Assembly: GCA_036023115.1 (NCBI GenBank)
Contig: JAYKKT010000064.1
Coordinates: forward strand, 3,587,501 to 3,651,500
Direction: 5' to 3'
DNA from: Brasenia schreberi
Taxonomy: Eukaryota > Streptophyta > Magnoliopsida > Nymphaeales > Cabombaceae
Length of the DNA stretch: 64,000 nt
The translations under genes and the position numbers were made by a program. This document shows positions 40,664 to 51,356 of this stretch, one piece after another. Numbering within the stretch: position 1 is the first letter of the stretch; each line of letters opens with the position of its first letter. The notes below the pieces were generated by a model. The model was not told where the DNA came from, did no database searches, and worked only from the letters and a program-made list of their open reading frames with translations.

Positions 40664-43636
40664 ATGCCATCTTTGTCTTCGTTTTCTCTCTGCAGAGCAA
40701 CAGCTTCAGCGCTAGCAATGCTGCCCGCGACCGCCTCTTCGCTATCTAAGACTCCCAAATCCCCCTTTGCTGCCTCTTCAGGCATGTTTTCTCAGCTATC
40801 CAATTCGCCCGACGCCCCAAATCATCACCAGAGACCCCAATACCACGTCGATCTTCCCTTAAAACGCTCACCGAATCTGCCAATCTTCGCTACCCTGTCA
40901 CGCGTTTCCTCTCCATTGGAGAAACCTAATGAGTCCTTCAAAGTAGCCGAGGAGACGGCTATGGCTTTGGTGGTTGTATCGTTCTATAAATTTGTTGACT
41001 TCCCCGACCACGAATCGTTCAGTAAACCGTTGAGAGAGATATGCGAGGAACTGGTAAAAATTCGTTAGTCTTGAATCCTATCTCTTTGCTTTTCCTTTAG
41101 TTTTCCTTTGTAGTCTTTTTTCTTAGTTTCTTATGTCGCGTGTTCGGTGTGTGCGTGAACGCGTGTATGATATAACATGATAGTTTGTTAAGACGGTACT
41201 TCACTGGGTTGCATGGTATGTGGTATACACTATTAGTATTTGAAGTTGTCAGCTGAATCATAGTGTACAAGCACTGCCCGTAACCTTCTGATAGCTTGAT
41301 AGTGCATCTTTTCATGCTGCAATTGGTATTATGGCCTTCTAATTTACTGATTTCAGTCAGTTCTAGTAGACATTCATAATAGTTCGATGAACATATTGTT
41401 GGTACCTGGTACTTGAGCATCTATGATACCTCCAAATTTCTAATTCTTCTCAAACGAATGTGTACTTTTATGTTTATAAAATGCAAAGGTTTGTTCTTAC
41501 CAAGCTAATCCCTGTCAGCGAATCTCAGGGGGCATCATTCTATAACCAGAAGGAATAAACGGAAGCATATGTAGAACAAGAGAATCGGTAGAAAAGGTCC
41601 TTGGATTCATCCAATCGGATAAGCGTCTGAATGGCCTGGGACGGAGAGAGTCGCCGGTTGGCCCGGAAGAGGAGGCTATCCATCATGGTCATACAAGCAA
41701 GTCTCCGGCCGGTGCAGGTGAAGATGCACCATTTAGGTGGGATCATGTGCGAGTCATGATCAAGAAAGAAGTAAGTTAATACTTGAAAACTTTTCCAGTT
41801 TAGGAATTCTTGATGCTCTAAGATCAACTTTTTGATGTCACTAACAGACGTTCTTCAAAATTACAGATAGGTACTTTTGGGAATCCAGCTGTCTCACGTA
41901 TTGAAAAAGTTGGAAAATATGTGAACCCAAAGGACTGGAATGCTTTGATCAGTGACGCAGACACTGTCAGTCTTCTTATACTTGCATTTGCATTGAAGTT
42001 TCTTTGTTGAAGTACACACTTCTTTTAGAAGAGCTTTGCTTTATCTTGTGGATGAGCCAATACTTTATCCTATTAATTAAGTCTGTTTATTTAATATATA
42101 GGTAGCAACGTGTTTTTTTTTTAAGCAAAGATCACTCCTAGCTGTTTTAGCTTGGGATGTTTACCTTTCAGTAGAAAACATGAACTCTACGTATGGAACA
42201 GAGTGCCTTGAAATGCATTTCAGATCATATTGCCACTAACCATCCTGCTTGTGCCCTGCTTCCTCTGCACTTCCTATGTGGTTCTCCATTGGGTTTTTTT
42301 ATATGAAAAAGAAAAATACAGTACGTTCGTGCAAAATAAAAAGTGCACCAAGGTATAAATCGTTATTGTCCAGACAATGTTGTAGAACCGTAGAGGAAGT
42401 TATTGGAGTTAAGAATTCATGTATCTCCTTCTACGGTTCCCCTTTATGTGATGTTCTCCTTTTAGTTCATAGCCTTGCAGCGAGATTTATCTAAATCAGC
42501 ACAGATGTGGTTGCAGTTGTCTTAGATCTTTAAGACATGGTTTCGGTTGATGGCTGTTCCTTATGGAATTGAATAGACATGCACTTTTGAAGTTATTAGG
42601 ATATCCGGTTGTAACTTCTGGGGTAGTGCTTTTTCTTGTGGAGTATGTGGCTAATAACTGAACTTTTAACAAAGAGCACTTCTACTTGAATCATACATGC
42701 ACTTCTGTTCAGTGGCGGATCTACATTTGGTCGAGGTGGTGCAACACCATGCTTGAAATTTGGAAAGTAACAGAAAAACTATAGCACATAGTTGAATCAA
42801 TGTTCTATGGCACATAGTTCACCTCACACCGAAAAGTTCGTGGGTTCTTCACCTCACGCGAAATTTTTTCTAGATCTGCCACTGCTTCTAGTTGATTCAT
42901 GGAGATGCCATTCGCCTTTATTCAAACTTGGGAAATGCAGACACCTCATTCTCTACTCTGGATGGTGCTGCTGCTTCAACTGACCAAGCATTTTGCGTGT
43001 ACTAGGGCATAAAGGAGTTGGAGTTTTACTTTTTGCATCTGGCAACTTTTTCTGTACAACTAACATTGTATCGCTGAAAGCTTCAACAGAAATTAGCAGA
43101 TGGTGTATGCTACTAAGTACTCAAACAACTCCTGAGTTTTTACTGATCAATGATCTACAGCAAAGGCACTTTAGGTTACCAGATCATAATCATCCACGAG
43201 TCTCTCAGAAGTTGGAAGAACCATGAAATGACTATCATTGCCAAGGCATTGGCCAATATACAATCGTTACTGGCTACATAAAAGATTTGGTGATGGTGCA
43301 GATTACTGTTCAACCTTGCAAACTAAGGTATAAAAGCAAAATGAAGTCATATTTTAGGTCTGGTCTATGATGTGTTACCTTATTGAAATAACTTGAGATG
43401 TTAAAATAGGTATGAGATTTTTCTATCTTTTAACAACAATACCTTCACCATCAGTTATTGTGTATGTTAAGTAACTAATCAAATGTATATTGATGGTGTT
43501 TTTCTAACTCTGCTATGGATGCAAGAAGCTGGTCAGCGACGAGGACATGGAATCCCCTGAGTGGGAACATGGGGTGTCATGCCCTTACTGCTTCTATTTG
43601 AGGAGCTTGAACTCTAGATTCAGATGGTTTCTTTAA
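40664..43636 (+). pseudogene. STR8: broken STR8-like chloroplast rhodanese-domain gene
   Basis: Recognisable pieces: exon 1 40664-41053 (transit-like N-terminus, then ALVVVSFYKFVDFPDHESF), exon 2 41519-41770 (ISGGIIL-stop-PEGINGS, then EDAPFRWDHVRV), exon 3 41867-41965 (RIEKVGKYVNPKDWNALISD), and a C-terminal piece 43508-43636 (LCYGCKKLVSDEDMESPEW, CPYC). Exon 2 carries an in-frame TAA at 41543-41545 where the family has Ala. All exons for the catalytic rhodanese core (DVRN through CTGGIRCEKA to the FDKRVSVEHG region) are missing between 41966 and 43507, where only repeats are seen. An MITE sits in that gap. Functional relatives are plastid sulfurtransferase-like proteins. Stop plus deletion makes this a pseudogene with fairly good remaining splice sites. 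Confidence 0.85.
42713..42892. mobile_element. hAT-like MITE inside the STR8-like pseudogene
   Basis: The ends are inverted: CAGTGGCGGATCTACATTTG on the left, and TTTTCTAGATCTGCCACTG on the right. Flanks CTTCTGTT (left) and CTTCTAGT (right) could be an 8-bp target duplication with two differences. The size, about 180 bp, and the lack of coding fit a non-autonomous element. Similar ends occur near 30040 and at 53530-53690. Confidence 0.7.
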
Positions 43637-44356
43637 GGGGTCTTTTCATTGACAGTCCGCATGGGCTGGAACTGGAAAAAAAGGGTTGAGCAACACTGCG
43701 CACAACATGACACAAACAGCAGCTACAGGGTCCTTTGGAACCTATCAGCCCTGACTGGCTATTTTGCTTTGAGAAAGTGACGGCTGTTGTGGTACCCATC
43801 AAGGATGAGTTTATCGATTTTGTTCCGGGCTCCGAAGGCTCCACAAACGGGGATGTGAATGGTTTGGATTCGGTTCGGGTGATGGTATATCAAATCTCAA
43901 CTTAATCGGTTACCCCGGCAAATTGAGTTGGAGTTGGATGTCGAGGAGAAAAGCCGAATCTGGCATTTTACACAGTGACCCGATTCATATATCACCCTAT
44001 CCAGATCCAGATCAAGTCATCATATGGTTTTGGATACAGAAACTGATTTCGACTGGGGTATGTCCAATACATTAAGGTTCCGACCCACAAAGGTGACTAG
44101 AGAGGTGGTGAAAATGATCAATAGGACTCTAATGATGAACAATAGCTCACCTGGCAAGCGGGTAGATTCACAAGACGAAGGTCATGAATTCGATACTGGG
44201 GAGTGTGCATCTGGCTTCTCCCATTGTACCAAAAAAAGATCAGTAGGGCTCCATTCTGGATAAGTTCCTTGTGTGAAGAACAGTTCCACAAGTTGAATCT
44301 CGTTCCATTGTGAACCACAAGCAATGGCTCACCTGGCTAGAGGGTTGACTCATAAT
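43637..44356. other. gap between the STR8-like pseudogene and C4H
   Basis: No coding region is recognised. SINE family B copies lie at 44142-44240 and from 44318. Open frames here lack family motifs. Confidence 0.5.
44142..44240 (+). mobile_element. tRNA-derived SINE, family B (reference copy)
   Basis: The head AATAGCTCACCTGGCAAGCG (A box), GAAGGTCATGAATTCGATAC (B box), GTGCATCTGGCTTC and CCCATTGTACCAAAAAA tail are all in order. Confidence 0.75.
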
Positions 44357-44400
44357 TTAAAGGTAACTAGTTCGATACGCACCGTCTAAATGTGTACCAA
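44318..44400 (+). mobile_element. SINE family B copy at the edge of the C4H 3' duplication
   Basis: ATGGCTCACCTGGCTAGAGG then AAAGGTAACTAGTTCGATAC. Its 3' half lies inside the 164-bp duplicated unit and so appears again near 44525. Confidence 0.65.
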
Positions 44401-44684
44401 GAGTTCAGTACGCATCGTTGTGTTTTATCTCTCACTTAACCCTCAAATAACATAAAATAAATGCACCTAGAATAACAAACAAACACAATAATACACGATC
44501 ACAATACTAGAACACTCTGGTTAAAGGTAACTAGTTCGATACGCACCGTCTAAATGTGTACCAAGAGTTCAGTACGCATCATTGTGTTTTATGTCTCACT
44601 TAACCCTCAAATAACATAAAATAAATGCACCTAGAATAACAAACAAACACAATAATACACGATCACAATACTAGAACACTCTAG
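44357..44684. repeat. 164-bp tandem duplication including the last bases of C4H
   Basis: Positions 44357-44520 and 44521-44684 are nearly identical. The second copy carries the C4H stop codon (CTA at 44671-44673 on the plus strand) and the 13 coding bases before it. The first copy is a duplicate of that end in the 3' flank. Confidence 0.93.
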
Positions 44685-47600
44685 GCTTTAGCACAATGGT
44701 GGAGTGCTTCAATATGTGCAAGCTGAACTGGCCTCCCTTCTCAGTGACATCCAACTTGCTTTGCCCTGGTGGGGGAAGCAGCTCAAAGTTCTGGACCAAC
44801 CTGCCTATTGTAATGCCCAATATAGGTAATGCCAGAATAATCCCGGGGCAGCTCCTCCGGCCGACCCCGAATGGCAGGTACCGGAAGTCGTTCCCATTTG
44901 CTTCCACCTTCGCTTCCTCCTCCAAGAACCGTTCAGGTCGGAAATCCTCTGGTCTCTTCCAGTGATCCGGGTTGTTTGCAAGGAACCATGCATTGACTAG
45001 GATCTTGCTTTCAGCTGGGATGTCATACCCTGCGAGCTTAGCATCATGTAAGTTCATGTGAGGAACAAGCAGGGGGATGGCCATGCGCAGCCTCAGGGTC
45101 TCCTTTATGACTGCTTGAAGGTATGGTAGTCGGGTCATGTCGGGTTCAGTTATCTGGACCCCAGCTCCCAAAACCGTATCCAATTCATTGCGAAGCTTCT
45201 TTTGGATCTCGGGGTGGTTCACCAATTCAGCTATTCCCCACTCGATCGACCACAATGTCGTCTCGATTGCTGGAAATGTTCATCAAAACAAACAGAGTTT
45301 AATATCACAAAATTAAGCTTTTTCTCTTATTTGCAAGGGTTTGAAGCCTGTATAGGATCATATGACATGAAATTTACAAGTTCAAAAATGGTAGTCATGG
45401 TATGAGGGAAATTGAAAGAATCGTGTCGTGTCATCTTTCATGAGTAAGCGAAATCGACACGAGATAGAGCTGAACGGCGACTAAGAATTCGAATACCCGA
45501 CCGAACTTAATTTAGAACAAGGCCTAGTTTTTGTTTTGAAGAGTAAGCAAAGTAAATATACCTGCCACATTGATGTTCTCCACAATGTATAAAACGTTGT
45601 CTTTGTTGATCTCACCCTTCTTCTCAGCATCAAGGATGTGATCAATCGCACATTTGAGTTCACCCGGCGCACCTTGTGTGTTGGCCAACTTCCTGGAAAG
45701 GACAAAATTTCATTCGTTGCATCTCACTCTTACTTATTGACAAAATGCGACACAAACATTGCCATTTTGCAATTAAACTATCCTAAAAAATTGGTTTCAC
45801 ATCTGTTTTCTTTCCAACTTATGTTATTTCTACACTTCGCATCTTGCTTAACCATCCAGATAATCTTTCGTTGCTGCAGTTTAATTTTGCAATGACAATA
45901 TGTCTCGAACCGTCGACCCATAGGTCCACTGAACCCCGACGTATTCTTACATATTCTCCTTGTCTGAAAGGATCCAGTACCCTTATCCCGACTCCTTTTC
46001 AAATTCCGCTGTCGAAGCCAAGCTAGGAATGGCCGGAGAGGCTAAATTCCGACCAGCTTTAGCCGGTGAGAGAGGCCCTCTTTAATCCCAAAAGACATTC
46101 AGGGGCCAAAAGGACAGGGTCTAAATAAAAATTGGCAGTCCGATGTAATTTTATATTTTATCTTGTAGAACGACGGCCAACTAACAGTCTCATATAATCT
46201 TACTCTTGAAAAAAAAAACTTATCAACCATATTTAAAATTTGTAAAAGAAAAATAACTCAGTACCTTGACAACTAGATATGGTGGGTTTGAAACTAGGTC
46301 GGGTTTCAACCGAAACCGAACCAATCAAACCAGACTCGAAACCAAAGACCACCTGGTTTAGTTTCAGTTCCACCATCCATAGAATCATAACTTCTAATTC
46401 CATATTTTTTTTTAAATCTATATTTCTAATAATTTTTTCCTGCTCCGAATGGTTTAAGACTCAAACTAGAACCAGAACCATCCGATCATAGTCTAATCAC
46501 AAGGATCACATGACCTGTGCTTCCCCATTAAAATAATAATAAATTTGAAAGCAGTACTTGTTCATTTGGACTTGAACAAGTCCGGCTTTAAGATTGGAAA
46601 AAGGTTAACCCGGCAAGGTCGGAGTCTACCCATAGTCTGCTCTGAACTTGACTGATCTGAATTTTCTTTTAGGGTGTGGAAGAGTGGGATATATAATAGC
46701 CCACGGTTGCAATGTGGGAATTGTATTTTAGCCTATGGATTCTCTTGATGTACAATACATTTGTTTAGGGTGAGATGGAATTCCGTGTTTAGAAGATGGA
46801 CTCTACACTATAGCCCATGGATTTAATGGTGGGGCTTTAATATATAGGAATCCATCTCAAGCAGTGTGGGACGGGCCAAGGATTCACTCTCTTGATTCTT
46901 TGTGACTTGGGTCACAAAATACTTGGTTTGGTTACTACTTTAGCTAGTTAAGATATGGGCCACTAGACATGGTCGGTTCTTAATGGGTTCCGTGGTTCTA
47001 ACCGGAACTGAACCGGGTCAAGGGCCAAGAACCGACTGAAATTGGGGACCAATCGATTTTATTTCGGTTTCACCTTTTATAAAACCAGGACCGGTAGTTC
47101 CAAACAGTCGGCTCTGTTTTTTTATGTCTTATAATTTTTTTAAACAAAAATTATCGATTCTAAACGGATCCAGATTCTAGTTTACCCATAAACGAGCATC
47201 TATTTGGGCCACCTTTAATTATTACAAATTATCCCAGATTTCCTTCTTCTTCGGTGTATCCTAGTGTAGTGTTATAGCGAACGGAAACATTGACTCTCTC
47301 TCTCTGAGAGACATATAATATATACATATATATATATATACGTTTTCCAAAGTAATTTTATCTAGTCATTTTTGGTAAGATAGGGTATCAAACTCGTGAC
47401 CTTTCACTTGAAAATTCGATTGAGTCGACTCATATCGTGTGTGTGTGTGCGCGCGCCTGCGTGAGAGAGGGAGAGATGAGCTTACTTCCTCTCGTCGATG
47501 AAGAAGTCTCTGAATAGTTTGAGCCTCTTCTGCTTAACCTCCTTGCACATGTTAAGGTAACGGCTCAAGAACGGCCTCAGTATGGGGATGAAATCCCCAT

Positions 47601-48270
47601 AGTTGTAGTCGAAGCTCTGTGCCAGGCGGCTCCTCTCCCCATTGAGCGCCTTGAGCTTTACGAACAACGGGTCGTCCTCATTCTCGAACCTCCTATCAAA
47701 CATGATCCTGTACATGTTATTGTACATCATCAGTTGCAGCCTCCTCCTCAACACGATCCCTTCGGTCGCGGCTTTCGGGTTGGATCTCACATCCTCTACG
47801 GCCCGACCCGCTTCATCCTCCCACCCCCGCCGATACTGCTGCACCACCTTGTTGGTGAAGAAAGGGACGGTCATGATCCGCCGCATCTTGCGCCAGTGCT
47901 CGCCGTACACCGTGAAGACCATGTCCTGACCCTTACCCGTAAAGATATCGAACACCACATTCCGGGTCCGAGACCCGAACTCAACGCCCTGTGTGTGGAG
48001 GACCTCCTTGGCTAGCTCGGGCGATGACACAACCACAAGGTTCCGTTGGCCCATTCGCATAAGGAATATGTCGCCATATTTTCTGGCCAACTGGGTCAGG
48101 TTCCGATGGTTCAGGTCGTCGCCGACCTGGAGCCAATTCCCAAAGATCGGTACTGGGATCGGACCTGGTGGCAGCTTGAACCGCTTTCCTCGCAGCTTCG
48201 ATATGACTGTCGCCACCACCACCGCCATGAACAGCCCTAGCAATGCCTTCTCCACCAGAACCAGATCCAT
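44671..48270 (-). CDS. C4H: trans-cinnamate 4-monooxygenase (CYP73A cytochrome P450)
   Basis: Three exons: 47486-48270 (785 nt), 45562-45692 (131 nt) and 44671-45269 (599 nt), giving 504 residues, the usual length. Junctions keep frame (one Lys codon and one Ala codon are split). Features: N-terminal membrane anchor (about residues 4-24), proline hinge [13 protein letters not shown] (about 34-46), I-helix [15 protein letters not shown] (about 300-313), ExxR in KETLRLR, and the haem loop [10 protein letters not shown] with Cys446. It hydroxylates trans-cinnamate to p-coumarate at the ER, the second step of the phenylpropanoid pathway to lignin and flavonoids. The [20 protein letters not shown] signature marks the standard class. 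Intron 1 (about 1.8 kb) carries two GGTTC-family repeats. A TATA box and AC elements lie upstream. Confidence 0.98.
46266..46500 (+). repeat. dispersed GGTTC/GAACC-rich repeat (C4H intron 1)
   Basis: Starts ACTAGATATGGTGGGTTTGA and holds GAAACCGAACCAATCAAACC, an AT-rich core and AACTAGAACCAGAACCAT near the end. Confidence 0.65.
46970..47180 (+). repeat. dispersed GGTTC/GAACC-rich repeat (C4H intron 1)
   Basis: Starts CTAGACATGGTCGGTTCTTA, the inverted counterpart of the CCGGCCATGTCTA ends at 16.1 and 35.3 kb, followed by the same order of GGAACTGAACC, CACCTTTTATAAAACC and AT-rich words. Confidence 0.7.
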
Positions 48271-48437
48271 TGCTTCCTAGCAGTCTACTTGGTTTTGGAT
48301 TTGGATATGGGTTACGCACAGAATACAGCAGGCTTGGACGCACACTCGATCACTCCAAAATTTGGTTTCTCTCACAAACTTTTCTCCGTGAGAGGCGAGA
48401 TGTAGTTGTTGCTGAAATCTAGGAGATGACAGAGTAG

Positions 48438-48446
48438 CTTTATATA
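48438..48446 (-). promoter_or_regulatory. probable TATA box of C4H
   Basis: The minus strand reads TATATAAAG about 170 bp upstream of the ATG at 48270. That distance allows a 5' UTR of about 130-140 bases. Confidence 0.6.
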
Positions 48447-48912
48447 CAAGAGAGAGGGAGTTAACGGCGTTAAATGTTAAGTAAACGTTAGAGATGACGG
48501 TGGAAATGGAGGTGAGTTTGGACTGAATTTATACAGTATTCATCATCAAGATATGTGAGTTGATGATGAATAATGTATGTTAGGTTTAGGTCTTTTATAT
48601 TACCTAATTAAGTTTACTGCATAAAACACTGAAAATGATGTTATAATGTAATTAAATGATCAAATCCTGAAGTTTACAAGAAAAATATATGGAAAATAAG
48701 ATTTTTAAATTTGATTTAGTCTAGACAAATTAAATCTTCTACCTAAACCGTTCGTGAAAGGTTTTCTTTTTCTGTACCACCGGAATCCAAAAGCCTCAAG
48801 GATCTTGGTTAATCTGGGGTAAAGGTTGTCTCACGGTGGGGGTAAAGAACTTTACTCCACTCACAAGATTCGAACTCGAGACGTTGCTTAAGGACAACAT
48901 GTAGTAGAATGA

Positions 48913-49457
48913 ACCAACCTTTTGAAGAGGAGCTCATTTCAAATAATCCAACTTGGTTATGGTTTGTTCATAACAGCAACCAAGCCAAATCAATCAAATG
49001 CCATGAGCTGTTCGGTCTGGTTATACAGGGGGGTGGGAACGGAAAGCGAACCGCCAGCTTCCACAACCACGCTTGCCACGAGTTGCCATCATACTTAACG
49101 CCGTCACTTGACGGTCGTCAATACCTTCCCCTCCCGAGGCGCGTGCTACCTAACCCCATCCGACGGTTCTCCTTTTTTCCTCTTAGTCTGATTTAATCAA
49201 TTTTATTTAATGTGACGGACAACCTTTTCATAGTCTTTATAAAAGAGAAAAAGGCGTTAAAATTACGAAAGGAAAATACCAAAGGAGACCGCACCTACCC
49301 CGTGACGTGGCGGAAAACAGTTAATTACGGTCTAACTCTGGTAGAAGATCACATGCCAAGGAATACCCTCTCTCTCGCCGGAGATGGAGGTTTGAAGCCG
49401 GTCCAGCGGGTTGAATCCGACGGAACCGGTCGAAACTGGCTGGAACCAAAACCAACC
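48913..49457. promoter_or_regulatory. cluster of AC elements upstream of C4H
   Basis: ACCAACC at 48913-48919 and 49451-49457 (AC-II type), ACCTAAC at 49148-49154 (AC-III type) and ACCTACC at 49293-49299 (AC-I type). These are the MYB-binding motifs known from promoters of PAL, C4H and 4CL. They lie 0.64-1.19 kb upstream, farther than usual, and all point along the plus strand. Confidence 0.5.
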
Positions 49458-49507
49458 ACCCTCATGGTTTGCTTTTGATAAAACCAAAAAGGAAACTTGT
49501 TGCACCA

Positions 49508-49622
49508 AAGCATCAACTTAACGATAGGGCGCTCTAGCACCATTGTCGTTGGTGGAATGTTCGAATCCCAGAGGATGCATGTGTAATGTGTGTTAGGTTT
49601 TGGTTTCCTTCAAAAGAAGAAC
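49508..49622 (+). mobile_element. tRNA-derived SINE, family A (diverged)
   Basis: GCATCAACTTAACGATAGGG (decayed A box), GTTCGAATCCCAGAGG (B box), ATGCATGTGTAATGTGTG and GGTTTTGGTTTCCTTCAAAA. Confidence 0.7.
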
Positions 49623-50522
49623 TTGTTGTTCTAAGTCCTTTTTCTTTATTTAGTCTATCCAATCACGGAACCCGACAATCCCCATGGTTCTCTTTTGGTA
49701 GAACAAGAAAGGAGACTTCTCGTTCCAACTCATTTTTTTAGTTCGGTTTTAGAATATCCCGACTTTAAATGAAACCAAAGCCAAAATTGGAACTAGAACT
49801 GGGAAATCGGACTTATAACCATGCCTAGAACCGAAGAACTGGAAATGCACCGGATCTGGAAAGGGGTTGGTTCAGTTCCAGTTCTGTGTTTTGCTGGAAT
49901 TAGGGGTCCCGGTTACTGGTAGACATGGCCCATTTGAGGTAAACCGAAACTGACACTGATCAAGCAGTTTTCAGTTCTGGTTTGAGGTCCAAACAGTCCG
50001 AAACCAAGAAAAATATATACAAGTTTTGAAATTTCTAAAAATAAAAATTATAAGGAAGTGGTTGTTAAGAACTATCGGTTCTGGTTTCGTATTGGTTCTA
50101 GATTATGGAAGGTGGAACCAGAATCGAATAGTGTAACTTGAGCTTGAAGGAGCCTAATCGAGTTAATCTTGGTTGGATTGAGCTTGCAGGAGCCTAGTGG
50201 CCGAGCTCGAATTGTCCGAGCATAAATTGAACTTGATCTCGATCTCGAAGATCATGGTTCCTTCGAACCTCAGCCCAAGCTCAAGCTGACCATTTTCTTA
50301 ATGAGTCGAGTCAAGTCGAGTTGAGTCGAGCTTATCTGCACTGGAGCACGACTCCGCTCGGTTCCACCCGAGCCACCAAAGTGGGTTTAGGGTAACAAGG
50401 GATGCTATAAGGTTTTTCCTTTTTAATTCTTTTAGGTGGGCTAGTCAACTAATGTATCAAAAGTCCAGGAGGAAAAACTTTCCTAGGAAAGTGAATCCTA
50501 AGATTCTAGTGTCTCTCTTTTA

Positions 50523-50932
50523 ATGCCAAGGGAAACGTGGAAATCGCCCTCCACTTGGCGGGGGCGCCGCCTAGAATCAGGCGCTCTCTCTTTCCGACTC
50601 CCCCAATCTCAGGAGAAGGCTCATTTCCACCATGTCATCCCGCCCTTAACTCCCTCCCTTATTTTCTGTGGACAAGCTCCCGGTCACTCCCTGGCATCTG
50701 CCGTCCATCTCTTTGGCAAGTTTTCGGCTGCTCCAGGCGTTCAGCGGAAAGACTCCGTCCATCGGATCGGGGTGGCTCTCGATCTCCCGGCTACGTCGAA
50801 ACCCAAGGTCGGCGAGGATTCACCCAGAGTGTTGCTAGAGAGGTCAATGATCTCACCTCACCACTATGGTTGCAGTGTCCGGACAGGAGGTTCTTCACGG
50901 GGTTAATTTGGTCATCTACGAACGGGAGGTAG
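50523..50932 (+). other. unassigned exon-like open region
   Basis: Two overlapping open frames (127 and 131 codons) in GC-rich sequence end near a donor-like GAG|GTAGGG at 50929, followed by T-rich intron-like sequence. The composition looks like a first exon, but neither frame shows a family motif and no convincing following exon was found up to 54.3 kb. It could be a noncoding transcript or the remains of a gene disrupted by the hAT element downstream. Confidence 0.25.
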
Positions 50933-51356
50933 GGTGAGAATCGGGTGTTTCTCATTTCCTTGCTCGTGTGAATTCTTTCTGCTTTTCAGTTTGTGAAGTT
51001 AATTTAGGGTAATTTGGTTAGTTTTGTGGTTCTTTCAGACGCATTGCGTCGTGTTTTGGAGGAAATGGTGCTTCGGTCGGGATATGCCTTGAACCTTGTA
51101 GAATTTTCCACTACTTTTTATTTGTTTGAGATTTCATGTTGGGTGGATTGGCGACTTCAGTCAGTTCATCGATCATGTCTTCGACGCAACAGTGTTATAA
51201 TGGTCATTTTGATCTTCTGAAGCGTGTTTATATTTTTACAACGATGGCAGTATTGAATAGGAAAACTTCACTTTTGTAGTGGTTGGCGAAATTGTCAGTT
51301 GAGTACCTTGTGTTTTTCCATGATGCGTTGTTATGGTTTTTAATGACACTTCAAAT

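Larger units (their letters stand above)
48458..50522. other. C4H upstream region and intergenic repeats
   Basis: It holds the AC-element cluster, a tRNA-like scrap with ATTCGAACTCGAGACG near 48868, a family A SINE (49508-49622) and GGTTC-family repeats (about 49425-49480 and 49735-50115). A GAGTCGAGTC-rich patch lies at 50300-50335. No gene is recognised. Confidence 0.5.
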
